Of a stretch of DNA of 16,148 bases, positions 1 through 7,200 are shown one piece after another. The stretch spans positions 1 to 16,148 of the forward strand of contig JAUWGD010000026.1 in NCBI GenBank assembly GCA_030606585.1, read 5' to 3'. How positions within the stretch are numbered: the first letter of the stretch is position 1; the number at the start of each line of letters is the position of its first letter. The DNA is from Dehalococcoidales bacterium. Lineage in GTDB: Bacteria; Chloroflexota; Dehalococcoidia; Dehalococcoidales; RBG-16-60-22. The translations under genes and the position numbers were made by a program. The notes under the pieces are model-generated. The model was not told where the DNA came from. It did not search any database and worked only from the letters and a program-made list of their open reading frames with translations.

Positions 1-83
1 AGTCCCGGCTTGGCTACCAGCACCCGTATCTTTTTTCGGCTCATAAATAGTTACTCCCAAGTTTGTTATCCTCCACCGCCACC

Positions 84-121
84 CCGAGATTCTTCAGTCG
101 CTCCGCTCCCTCAGAATGACA
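84..121. repeat. Intergenic dispersed-repeat-like element
   Basis: On the minus strand this reads GTCATTCTGAG, then a GGAGCGGAGCGAC-type core, then GAAGAATCTCGG. I recognise this kind of short element from intergenic regions of several anaerobic bacterial genomes. Its outer parts pair (ATTCT with AGAAT), so it can form an imperfect stem. It lies just beyond the 3' end of the epimerase gene, as such repeats often do. Only one copy is visible here, so repetition is inferred from recollection, not shown by this window. Bases 1-83 contain no gene or site I can support. Confidence 0.45.
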
Positions 122-132
122 ACAACGAAATA

Positions 133-543
133 TTACTCTCCTTCTTCCCTTGGCTGGACGAGTTCGACGAGGACGCCGTTGAGCGACTTAGGATGGAGGA
201 AGCCGATTTTCCCGGCCACCCCTTCTCTCCCCTGTTTATCAATAAGCTGGACTCCCTTCCCCTCCATCGCCTCTAAATCGGCATCAATGTCATCCACCTC
301 CAGGGCGATATGATGGAGGCCTTCGCCGCGCTTTCCCAGGAACCTGGCCACGGCGCTATCGGGTCCCATCGGCTCAAGGAGGTCAATCTCTACCCCTTCT
401 CCCAACCTGAAAACAGCCTCGGTTACCCTCTGGCAGGGGGCTTCCTCAATGTCCGCCTTTATCCCCAGCAGACGCTCGAACAATGCCACGCTTTCTTCCA
501 GGTTATTAACGGCAATGCCGATGTGGTGGACTTTCTTTATCAT
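133..543 (-). CDS. mce: Methylmalonyl-CoA epimerase
   Basis: The protein has 136 residues and belongs to the glyoxalase/VOC fold family. It would interconvert the (2R) and (2S) epimers of methylmalonyl-CoA in the cytoplasm, feeding the B12-dependent mutase encoded just upstream. Two paired beta-alpha-beta modules are visible: the N-terminal one begins VHHIGIAV with the first metal-ligand His (about residue 7), and the second contains GLHHIALEV (His about 78) and VLVELVQ (Glu about 127). With an acidic residue in VEIDLLEP this gives the usual divalent-metal set. The length is normal. An ATG about 20 codons upstream is in frame, but the ATG at 543 has a well-placed AGGAG and matches the family N-terminus, so I chose it. 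It lies 19 bases after the mutase stop, in the same operon. No anomalies seen. Confidence 0.93.
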   Translation of the reverse strand: MIKKVHHIGIAVNNLEESVALFERLLGIKADIEEAPCQRVTEAVFRLGEGVEIDLLEPMGPDSAVARFLGKRGEGLHHIALEVDDIDADLEAMEGKGVQLIDKQGREGVAGKIGFLHPKSLNGVLVELVQPREEGE

Positions 544-562
544 TATTTCTCCTAAAATATCT

Positions 563-2218
563 CTAAAAAATGAGGGATTCCCTCTGCACGCCGAATACCT
601 CACGGAGGGCGTCGCAGATTTCTCCCACGCTGGCGTAGGCTTCCACGCACCGGATGAAAGCGGGCATGGTATTCTCCGAGCTTTGGGCGACCTTTTTCAG
701 GTTTTCCAGAGACGCCGCGACAGCAGCGGCGTTACGTTCTTTTTTCACTTTATTCAGCCCGGTTACCTGCTTTTTAGCTTCAGCGGAGTCGACACGCAGA
801 ATCCCTTTAATTTTTGCATACGGGGTAACGTATTTGTTCACGCCGACGATAACTCTCTCTTCCGCTTCCACTTCTTTCTGGTAGCGGTAGGAGCTTTCCT
901 GGATTTCCCGCTGCTGGAAACCCTTGCCGATGGCGGCCAATGCCCCGCCGAGAGAGTCGATTTTCTTTATATATTCCTCCGACGCCGCGACTATATCCTG
1001 GGTCAGTTTCTCCACCATCCACGCCCCGCCGAGCGGGTCTACCGAGTCGGCCACGCCGCTCTCGCTGGCCAGCACCTGCTGGGTGCGTAAAGCCGTGGTA
1101 ACGGCGTCTTCCGAAGGGGTGGCATAAGCCTCGTCGTAGGAGTCGGTATGGAGCGACTGCGTGCCGCCGAGTATAGCCGCCAGCGCCTGAACTGCCACCC
1201 TGACGATATTATTCAGGGGCTGCTGGGCGGTCAGAGAACAGCCGGCCGTCTGGGTATGGAAACGAAGCATACAGCTACGCGGGTTTTTCGCGCCGAATCT
1301 TTCCCTCATAATTTTCGCCCAGAGAATACGGGCCGCCCGGTACTTGGCTACTTCCTCCAGCAGGTTGTTATGAGCGTCGAAGAAGAAGGACAGCCGTCCG
1401 GCAAAGTCATCGACGTTCAGTCCCCTATCTATAGCCGCCTGCACGTAAGCGATACCGTCGGCCAGGGTAAAGGCTATCTCCTGCACCGCCGTTGAGCCAG
1501 ACTCGCGGATATGATAGCCGCTGATGCTGATGGTGTTCCAGCGGGGGAGATTTTCACTGCAATATTCGAAAATGTCGGTGGTAAGCCTCATGGAGGGGTC
1601 GGGAGGGAAAATATAGGTGCCCCGGGCGATATACTCCTTGAGGATGTCATTCTGGATAGTGCCGTCGAGTTGGGCGGGGTCGACGCCCTGCTTTTTAGCC
1701 AGAACGATATACATGGCCAGCAGTACGGGGGCGGTGGCGTTAATGGTCATGGAGGTGCTGACCTTATCCAGGGGTATATCTTTAAAGAGGACTTCCATAT
1801 CCCGCAGCGTATCGACGGGTACGCCCGCTTTGCCGACTTCGCCGCGCGCCAGGGGGCTATCGGAATCATAGCCAATCTGGGTGGGCAGGTCGAAAGCGAC
1901 GCTGAGTCCGGTCTGTCCCTGCTCCAGCAGGTAACGGTAGCGGCGGTTGGATTCTTCCGCCGAGGCAAACCCGGAGTACTGCCGCATCGTCCAGAGTCGC
2001 CCCCGGTACATGGTGGGTTGAATGCCCCGCCCGAAAGGATACTCCCCCGGATAACCGGGTGATTCTTCAAGTTCGATGCCCTGAAGGTCTTCGGCGGTAT
2101 ATAACGGCTGAATCTTAATACCCGAGGTAAGGTTGAATTCAGGCTGCCTTTTCGGGAAACGCTTCAGGGCCGGCTCAAGAACATCCTTTTCCCACTTTTC
2201 CCTGCGCTTGCCGGGCAT
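563..2218 (-). CDS. mcmA: Methylmalonyl-CoA mutase, catalytic (large) subunit
   Basis: This is the substrate-binding TIM-barrel subunit of adenosylcobalamin-dependent methylmalonyl-CoA mutase, interconverting (2R)-methylmalonyl-CoA and succinyl-CoA. With the start at 2218 it has 551 residues. Catalytic landmarks are RQYSGF with Tyr81, TIQNDI with Gln189, SMRLTTDIF with Arg211 and SGYHIRES with His236. Tyr at position 81 argues for methylmalonyl-CoA mutase; 2-hydroxyisobutyryl-CoA mutase has Ile there. The C-terminal B12-binding domain is absent, so this is the split type that needs a separate small subunit, not found in this window. The open frame extends to an ATG at 2263, but the ATG at 2218 overlaps the regulator stop (TAATG), has purine-rich AGGAAG/GGGGGAG upstream, and begins with the family-typical basic KRREKWEKDVLEP segment. 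Confidence 0.93.
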   Translation of the reverse strand: MPGKRREKWEKDVLEPALKRFPKRQPEFNLTSGIKIQPLYTAEDLQGIELEESPGYPGEYPFGRGIQPTMYRGRLWTMRQYSGFASAEESNRRYRYLLEQGQTGLSVAFDLPTQIGYDSDSPLARGEVGKAGVPVDTLRDMEVLFKDIPLDKVSTSMTINATAPVLLAMYIVLAKKQGVDPAQLDGTIQNDILKEYIARGTYIFPPDPSMRLTTDIFEYCSENLPRWNTISISGYHIRESGSTAVQEIAFTLADGIAYVQAAIDRGLNVDDFAGRLSFFFDAHNNLLEEVAKYRAARILWAKIMRERFGAKNPRSCMLRFHTQTAGCSLTAQQPLNNIVRVAVQALAAILGGTQSLHTDSYDEAYATPSEDAVTTALRTQQVLASESGVADSVDPLGGAWMVEKLTQDIVAASEEYIKKIDSLGGALAAIGKGFQQREIQESSYRYQKEVEAEERVIVGVNKYVTPYAKIKGILRVDSAEAKKQVTGLNKVKKERNAAAVAASLENLKKVAQSSENTMPAFIRCVEAYASVGEICDALREVFGVQRESLIF

Positions 2219-2673
2219 TACTTCCTGTCTCCCCCTGATTGTTTCCTGCGGCAGTTCTCGCATAATCCGAAGATACCCACATGCCTCAACTCGGCCTGGA
2301 ATTTATAATCGCGAAGCAGAATATCCTTGAGCGAAGACAGGGTCGATTCATCGATATCAATGACCTTCCCACAGTCCTGACAGACCAGGTGGTGATGGTG
2401 TCCGCTCCCCTCGGCATGATAACGTATGCGCCCTTCTCCCAGGTCAATCTCATACACGAGACCGAGCTTTTTCAACAGCTCCAGGGTGCGATAGACAGTC
2501 GAGATATTGACATTGGGGTACTTTGCCGCGACCTGAGCATAGATTTCCTCGGCGCTGATATGGTCGTGGCTGCTCTCCATCGCCGAAAGAATCATCATCC
2601 GCTGGGGTGTCAGCCGGTATCCCTTCTCGATTAGCCTCTCGGTTATACCGCCCGTATCATGCATATCGTGCAT
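2218..2673 (-). CDS. Fur-family metal-responsive transcriptional regulator
   Basis: The protein has 151 residues. An N-terminal winged helix spans about 15-80, with the typical RLTPQRMMIL and NISTVYRTLELL segments that contact DNA. A C-terminal dimerisation and metal-sensing domain follows, with HHHH (92-95), CQDC (98-101) and CENC (138-141). The two CxxC pairs form the structural zinc site of Fur, PerR and Zur proteins. I cannot tell from the sequence whether it senses iron, zinc or peroxide. The ATG at 2673 has AAGGGAGA seven bases upstream. A weak promoter-like pair (TTGTAA, 17 bases, TATTGT) lies at 2711-2739. Its stop overlaps the mutase start, so it heads the mutase-epimerase operon, which is an unusual partnership. 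No clear Fur box seen upstream. Confidence 0.9.
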   Translation of the reverse strand: MHDMHDTGGITERLIEKGYRLTPQRMMILSAMESSHDHISAEEIYAQVAAKYPNVNISTVYRTLELLKKLGLVYEIDLGEGRIRYHAEGSGHHHHLVCQDCGKVIDIDESTLSSLKDILLRDYKFQAELRHVGIFGLCENCRRKQSGGDRK

Positions 2674-2808
2674 TTGATATTCTCCCTTGAATACTTCTCT
2701 ATACTTAAAAACAATAACAAAACCAGCGAGCTATTACAACTACGCGTGGTGATAGGGTTTGACAGGTAGAACCATGACGTTCGAGTTGGCTTTCGGGGCC
2801 TGCGCGGG

Positions 2809-3960
2809 CTATCCGCTCCGGAGGTTGCGGAGAATTTCACCGAAGCCGGGTCTTTTGCCATACATCAGCAGATAAGTTCTGAAAATTTTGATGGATAAAA
2901 ACAAAACCCCGATGACCGATAGCGCCAGCACCGCTATACTGACCGCCAGTTCCCAGGCAGGAATATCGCTTACGCCCAGCCTCAACATGACTTCCACGGG
3001 AGCGGTAACGGGGAAAATGGTCAGGACTGTCCAGATTGGACTTTTAGGGAACATCATCAGTAAAGATGAGAACCAGAGGGGTACAATGGCAAACATTGAA
3101 TAAATCAGAGACAGCTGCTGTCCTTCCCGGGCGTTGGGACTGATGGCGCCGACACCCGCCGAAAGCGCGGCGAATAATAAAAATCCCAGGACGAAATAGA
3201 CTACCCCCAGAACGAGGAAATTGCCCGGTATCTGTATCGTGCTGAAAAAACCGCCGAAAGCGGATGAGGCAAGGTTCAGCAGGAGTGGTGCCGAGACCAG
3301 CCAGACAACCACCTGCACCAGCCCGGCGACACCCAGTCCCAGGACCTTACCGGTGAGCAGTTGACGTGTGGAAACAGAGGACAATAATACCTCGATAAGG
3401 CGGCTCTCTTTCTCCTCTCCTAATCCCTGTACCATATAACTGGCAAAGAAATTCAGGGAGAGGGCCAGCAGCAGGCTGAAAATCCCGGGAATAATAAGAT
3501 TCCCGAATCCACCCTGCTCGGTGGCCACGGCGCCGGTTTCGTCAAGTCGGGTTATCATTAGATACAACGGGGCCTGGACGAGTTCAATTGTCTCCTGAGG
3601 CACGCTGCCTGATAATATATTACTCGTGATGAATTTCTTAATGGCGGCTTGAGTGGCGGGGGGCGTTTCCAGCTGTTTTTCCAGGGTATAGCGGTTAATT
3701 ACTCCCATTGATGTGTAAGGCGATGAAATAACGAAATATTCCGAAACATCGTCCTCAAGCAGGGCAGCGGTCGCATCATCCTGCGTATCGTAGCGAACCA
3801 GCTCGATAGGCCCCTGAGTGGTATATCCGTCGAAGCCGCCGACTTCATCAACATACCCGATGGTGGTTGTTTCTACTTCCGGTGGCTCGATGATTGCCGA
3901 TATCAGATGGACGACACCTATAGCCAGGAGAGCCAGGACCGGTACGATAAGGGTCATCAC
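2809..3960 (-). CDS. ABC-2 type exporter permease (NatB/YhaP-like)
   Basis: This is the membrane subunit of an ABC exporter, partner of the ATPase encoded just upstream. Visible parts are a first membrane helix (about residues 3-24 from the GTG start used here), a large extracytoplasmic domain, then a C-terminal block of about five membrane helices. The block is introduced by the hallmark GLGEEKESRLIEVLLSSVSTRQLLTGKVLG segment's EKESR...EVLLSS...GKVLG pattern. The frame stays open upstream of the GTG at 3960 to a stop at 4045-4047, and that extension encodes a family-typical N-terminus (KTLLIFRHEFLHTIKRTGF). It contains no ATG, GTG or TTG, so the true start may be the ATA at 4027-4029 behind a strong GAGGTG. 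NatB-like proteins export sodium or small molecules, but the substrate here is unknown. Confidence 0.85.
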   Translation of the reverse strand: MMTLIVPVLALLAIGVVHLISAIIEPPEVETTTIGYVDEVGGFDGYTTQGPIELVRYDTQDDATAALLEDDVSEYFVISSPYTSMGVINRYTLEKQLETPPATQAAIKKFITSNILSGSVPQETIELVQAPLYLMITRLDETGAVATEQGGFGNLIIPGIFSLLLALSLNFFASYMVQGLGEEKESRLIEVLLSSVSTRQLLTGKVLGLGVAGLVQVVVWLVSAPLLLNLASSAFGGFFSTIQIPGNFLVLGVVYFVLGFLLFAALSAGVGAISPNAREGQQLSLIYSMFAIVPLWFSSLLMMFPKSPIWTVLTIFPVTAPVEVMLRLGVSDIPAWELAVSIAVLALSVIGVLFLSIKIFRTYLLMYGKRPGFGEILRNLRSG

Positions 3961-4018
3961 GATGAATCCGGTCCGCTTTATCGTGTGCAGGAATTCGTGC
4001 CTGAATATCAGGAGCGTC

Positions 4019-4915
4019 TTATTTTTTATTTTTACCCACCTCTTTCAGGAATATCTCGTTAAGTGAAGGAGTGGCCATTTCAAAACGATTGATGACCATG
4101 CCGCGGCTTACCAGTCGCTCCAGGAGCTGTTGAGGGGTCGTCTTTCCATCCAGCAGCAGTTCGACGTAGCCCCTGTGCTGGCGCTTCTCGGTTACCCCGG
4201 GCACATCCCCAAGTTCTCCCTCAAAGTCCAGAAGGACCGAATTGCTTTTATACCTTGACTTGATTTCAGCCAGGTCACCGTAAAGGACGGCGCGTCCATC
4301 ATTAACCATCAGGATACGGTCACAGAGTTCCTCCACCTGGTTCATCTGGTGGGCGCTCAGGATTACGGCTTTACCCTGATTCCTCAGGTCAAGGCACATC
4401 TCTTTCAACAACTCGGTATTTACAGGGTCGAGGCCGGAAAAGGGCTCGTCCAGGATAACCAGTTGCGGGTCATGGGTGATAGTAACGATGAACTGGATAA
4501 TCTGCCCCATGCCCCGGCTCATTTCCTCAATTTTCTTTCTCTTATTGGATAACATGCCCGTTCTTTCGAGCAGTTCGCCGGCTTTTTCTTCTGCCGAGTT
4601 CCTATCCATACCCTTGAGGGAGGCAAGATATATAATAGTTTCGAGTACTCTCAGCTTTTTGTAGAGTCCTCTTTCCTCAGGCAGGTAGCCAAGCTTATTC
4701 TGGGTAGCTTCACCAAACTTTTCGCCGAAGATGGTCACCTCGCCGGAATCCGGCCTGATGATGTCCATCATCATCCTGATAGTGGTAGTCTTACCCGCGC
4801 CGTTAGGACCAATCAGTCCGAATATCTCACCCTGAGTGACCGAGAAAGACAGGTCATCAACGGCGACTTTATCGGCGAAGGACTTGACTACATGGCTGAC
4901 TTCAACTGCAAGCAT
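4019..4915 (-). CDS. ABC exporter ATP-binding protein (NatA/YhaQ-like)
   Basis: This 298-residue ATPase powers the ABC-2 permease that follows. Walker A is GPNGAGKTT (36-44), Walker B is LVILDEP (152-158), the D-loop is SGLD (160-163) and the switch His is His189 in LSAHQ. The Q-loop region reads GYLPEERGLY (76-85), as in NatA/YhaQ relatives. The signature is MSRGMGQ (132-138), a departure from LSGGQ seen in this subfamily. The C-terminal quarter is the small extra domain ending LNEIFLKEVG that marks these ATPases. The ATG at 4915 has AAGGTG eight bases upstream. It follows the aldehyde oxidoreductase by 39 bases with no visible terminator, so co-transcription is possible. Drug, sodium or peptide export are all possible. 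Confidence 0.92.
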   Translation of the reverse strand: MLAVEVSHVVKSFADKVAVDDLSFSVTQGEIFGLIGPNGAGKTTTIRMMMDIIRPDSGEVTIFGEKFGEATQNKLGYLPEERGLYKKLRVLETIIYLASLKGMDRNSAEEKAGELLERTGMLSNKRKKIEEMSRGMGQIIQFIVTITHDPQLVILDEPFSGLDPVNTELLKEMCLDLRNQGKAVILSAHQMNQVEELCDRILMVNDGRAVLYGDLAEIKSRYKSNSVLLDFEGELGDVPGVTEKRQHRGYVELLLDGKTTPQQLLERLVSRGMVINRFEMATPSLNEIFLKEVGKNKK

Positions 4916-4954
4916 TGCAGGAACACCTTTTCAACCTGGTATTATCGTATATCA

Positions 4955-6805
4955 TCATTTTCCTGTTATGTCCGCCACCATGAAACCCAGCCCCAGTTCC
5001 TTTAGTTTCTCCGGTGTCGGTATGCCTTCCTTCGTCCAGCCGCGCAGGCTGTAATACTTATCGAGGAACTCGTCCTGGTGACTGACCATCTGTCCCTCGC
5101 CCGGGGCCTGGCGGGTATGGAGCGGCTCTTTGCGTATACGGTCAGGCAGGGTATCCTGCTTCCTGTCGAAACCTTCACGCACGTTGAAAGCCCTCTCCAG
5201 GTTAAACATGCGTTCGCCGACCTTATTGAGATAATCATTATCCGCAAAATCGTCAATGCCCCTGGCCGCCGCCAGAAGCTTGCCGAAATGACTGTCGGCC
5301 CAGCCCCAGCCGCCGGAAAAACCGCAGGCAATCCCCGTTTCCTTGGAGGCGGTACCGTCCTGATTGAAGATAACCACGTCGGCGTTTTCCTCGGAAAAGC
5401 GGTCGGTCGGCCTCGGGAAGGGAGCGCCGAAAATATCCTGGGCGGCATATCCGTAGCAGTGGTTCGCCCCGATATTAGCGGTGACGTAGTTATAGCCCTG
5501 TGACTTCGCCCCCCTCGGCTCATAGGCGGGAAGCTCCAGTCCCTTGACGTGTATGGCATAAGCCTCCGAACCTTTGCCGATTGACGCAGCCATCCGCATC
5601 GTGCCTTCTGCCAGCATGTCGCCGATACCCTCACGCATGGCTATCTTCTTCACGAGGGCTACCATCGGCTCATGACTGCCGTAGTTTAGCTCCAGTCCGT
5701 CGGTGTCCGACTTCTTGAGCAGGCCTTTCTCGTAAAGCTCGTAGGCGAAGCCGATGCAGCCGCCGGTGCTGATGGTATCCAGTCCGAGGTCGTCGCAAAG
5801 CTGGTCGGCCGCGATGCTGGCTTCGATACTGTTGCTCTCGATAGGCCCGGTAAAAGCCCAGATAGATTCGTACTCCGGTCCTTCGCTGTGGGCCCCGGCG
5901 TATATTCCGGAAGCGACGGTATGCACCTTGCCACAACGCGCCGGGCAGGAATAGCAGCCCATGTCCCCCGTCCTCAGCTTGCGGTACTCCTCCCCGGTCA
6001 GCTTCTCATGGTCGATATGCTGTCCGTAGCGGAAATTCCTTACCGGGTAAATACCGATGCCGTTGGTAATATCCTGGGTGGAGGTGGTGCCCCACTCTTT
6101 ATGACTCTGGAAACCTTCGTTGTTGCGGATAATATTAACCTGCTCTTTAGCCAGCTTTTCATAAGCCTCCGGGTCAGCCAGCTGAATATTACGTTTAGCC
6201 GTAACCGCGACGGCTTTAAGGTTTTTTGAACCCAGCACGGTGCCGGTACCGCAGCGTCCGGCGGTCCTTCTGTCGCTGACGATGGCCGCGTACTTCACCA
6301 GGTTTTCTCCCGCCGGGCCGATACAGGCCGTCCGGGTATCTTTACCATGGCGTTGGTTCAGCCACGCCTGCGTTTCTTTGGTATCCTTACCCCAGATTTC
6401 ACCGGCATCCAGAATCTGACAGCCATCGGGGGTCAGGTGTACGTAAACGGGCTTCTCGGCTTTGCCTTCGATAATTACGACTTCGTAGCCGGCGAACTTC
6501 AGCCACGCCCCGAAATCGGCCCCGCAAACAGAGCGGGCGAAGGCGCCGGTCAGGGGACTCTTGGTGCACACCATCCAGCGGGAAACAGCCTGCGCCATGT
6601 TACCCGCCAGCGGGCCGTTGAGTATTATCAGCTTGTTTTCCTCGCCGAGGGGGTCGATACCGGGAGTCATCTCATCGTAGAGATACCTGATGCCGTACCC
6701 CCTCCCCCCGACAAAGTCCGCCGCTACGGACCCTGGAACGGACTCCGTGGCCACTTTGCCGCTGGAAAGGTTCAACCTGAGTAATTTACCGGTGTTTAAC
6801 GCCAT
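4955..6805 (-). CDS. aor: Aldehyde:ferredoxin oxidoreductase (tungsten/AOR family)
   Basis: The protein has 616 residues, full length for the family. It would oxidise aldehydes to carboxylic acids, or reduce acids, using a tungsto-bispterin cofactor and a [4Fe-4S] cluster with ferredoxin as partner. The cluster ligands are in CYSCPARC (Cys284, Cys287, Cys291) plus Cys494 in TGIACGF. Pterin contacts are the AGRCGTGTVLGSKNLKAVAV segment (182-201) and DDLGLD (338-343). GPEYES (309-314) and His449 in ANHC match the residues near the metal in the Pyrococcus enzyme. The usual AGRGG is AGRCG here. The start ATG at 6805 has AGGAGG five to six bases upstream. It follows a MoaD-like gene by 76 bases. 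The exact aldehyde substrate cannot be read from sequence. The mutase/epimerase genes downstream hint at short-chain acid metabolism, but that is inference. Confidence 0.94.
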   Translation of the reverse strand: MALNTGKLLRLNLSSGKVATESVPGSVAADFVGGRGYGIRYLYDEMTPGIDPLGEENKLIILNGPLAGNMAQAVSRWMVCTKSPLTGAFARSVCGADFGAWLKFAGYEVVIIEGKAEKPVYVHLTPDGCQILDAGEIWGKDTKETQAWLNQRHGKDTRTACIGPAGENLVKYAAIVSDRRTAGRCGTGTVLGSKNLKAVAVTAKRNIQLADPEAYEKLAKEQVNIIRNNEGFQSHKEWGTTSTQDITNGIGIYPVRNFRYGQHIDHEKLTGEEYRKLRTGDMGCYSCPARCGKVHTVASGIYAGAHSEGPEYESIWAFTGPIESNSIEASIAADQLCDDLGLDTISTGGCIGFAYELYEKGLLKKSDTDGLELNYGSHEPMVALVKKIAMREGIGDMLAEGTMRMAASIGKGSEAYAIHVKGLELPAYEPRGAKSQGYNYVTANIGANHCYGYAAQDIFGAPFPRPTDRFSEENADVVIFNQDGTASKETGIACGFSGGWGWADSHFGKLLAAARGIDDFADNDYLNKVGERMFNLERAFNVREGFDRKQDTLPDRIRKEPLHTRQAPGEGQMVSHQDEFLDKYYSLRGWTKEGIPTPEKLKELGLGFMVADITGK

Positions 6806-6881
6806 GTTATCCTCCTGAGTAAAACTGAATACATCTATTATAACGTTGAAGTGAAAAATAATCTAATGCCGCGGTATCTTC

Positions 6882-7154
6882 TCAGCCCCCGAAGATGAGA
6901 TACGCAAGGTGAACTTTATCGCCGTCCTTTACCGACCTGGCCAGCACATCGGGATAGACACCCTCGCCGTTGATGTATATATTAAGGCCTTTGGCTATTT
7001 TCCCACCCCTGGTAAAGAGTCGCGCCTTTAAGCGAGGATAACGCTTAACCACGGCTTCGAGGCACTCGCTTACAGTACCACCGCCGACGTCTATCTGCTT
7101 AGTGCCATCGGCAAGGGTCTGTAATAAAGGGGGAATGCTAACCTCGACAACCAT
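6882..7154 (-). CDS. MoaD/ThiS-family sulfur-carrier protein
   Basis: This is a 90-residue ubiquitin-like protein ending in YLIFGG. The exposed C-terminal Gly-Gly is the site adenylated and thiocarboxylated in MoaD and ThiS. The middle has the family features LxALxxRYP-like spacing (ECLEAVVKRYP, 30-40), a central NIYINGEGV strand (58-66) and DGDKVHL (77-83) before the tail. Next to a pterin-tungsten enzyme, the natural role is delivering sulfur for the dithiolene of the cofactor, or a dedicated copy for this oxidoreductase. The ATG at 7154 has GGAAGA close upstream and an extended -10 promoter just beyond it. No MoaE or MoeB partner lies in the window. Confidence 0.85.
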   Translation of the reverse strand: MVVEVSIPPLLQTLADGTKQIDVGGGTVSECLEAVVKRYPRLKARLFTRGGKIAKGLNIYINGEGVYPDVLARSVKDGDKVHLAYLIFGG

Positions 7155-7169
7155 ATATCTTCCAATCTG

Positions 7170-7178
7170 ATTATAACA
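7170..7178 (-). promoter_or_regulatory. Extended -10 promoter for the MoaD-like/AOR operon
   Basis: Reading the minus strand, TGTTATAAT is a perfect extended -10 (TG-N-TATAAT). No good -35 box lies 16-18 bases upstream, as expected for this promoter type. Transcription would begin near 7163, at the GGAAGA ribosome site and about nine bases before the ATG at 7154. This is pattern evidence only. Confidence 0.5.
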
Positions 7179-7200
7179 TTTATGGCCGGTACGGGGTTAA

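Noticed and set aside
449..2062. Long plus-strand open frames of 213 and 183 codons opposite the mutase gene.
   Set aside because: They are antisense shadows of a well-conserved gene, with no family resemblance.
2674..2808. Intrinsic terminator between the ABC permease and the Fur-family gene.
   Set aside because: Only weak GC-rich pairing (GGCCCCGAAAGCC region) without a following T-run on the coding strand.
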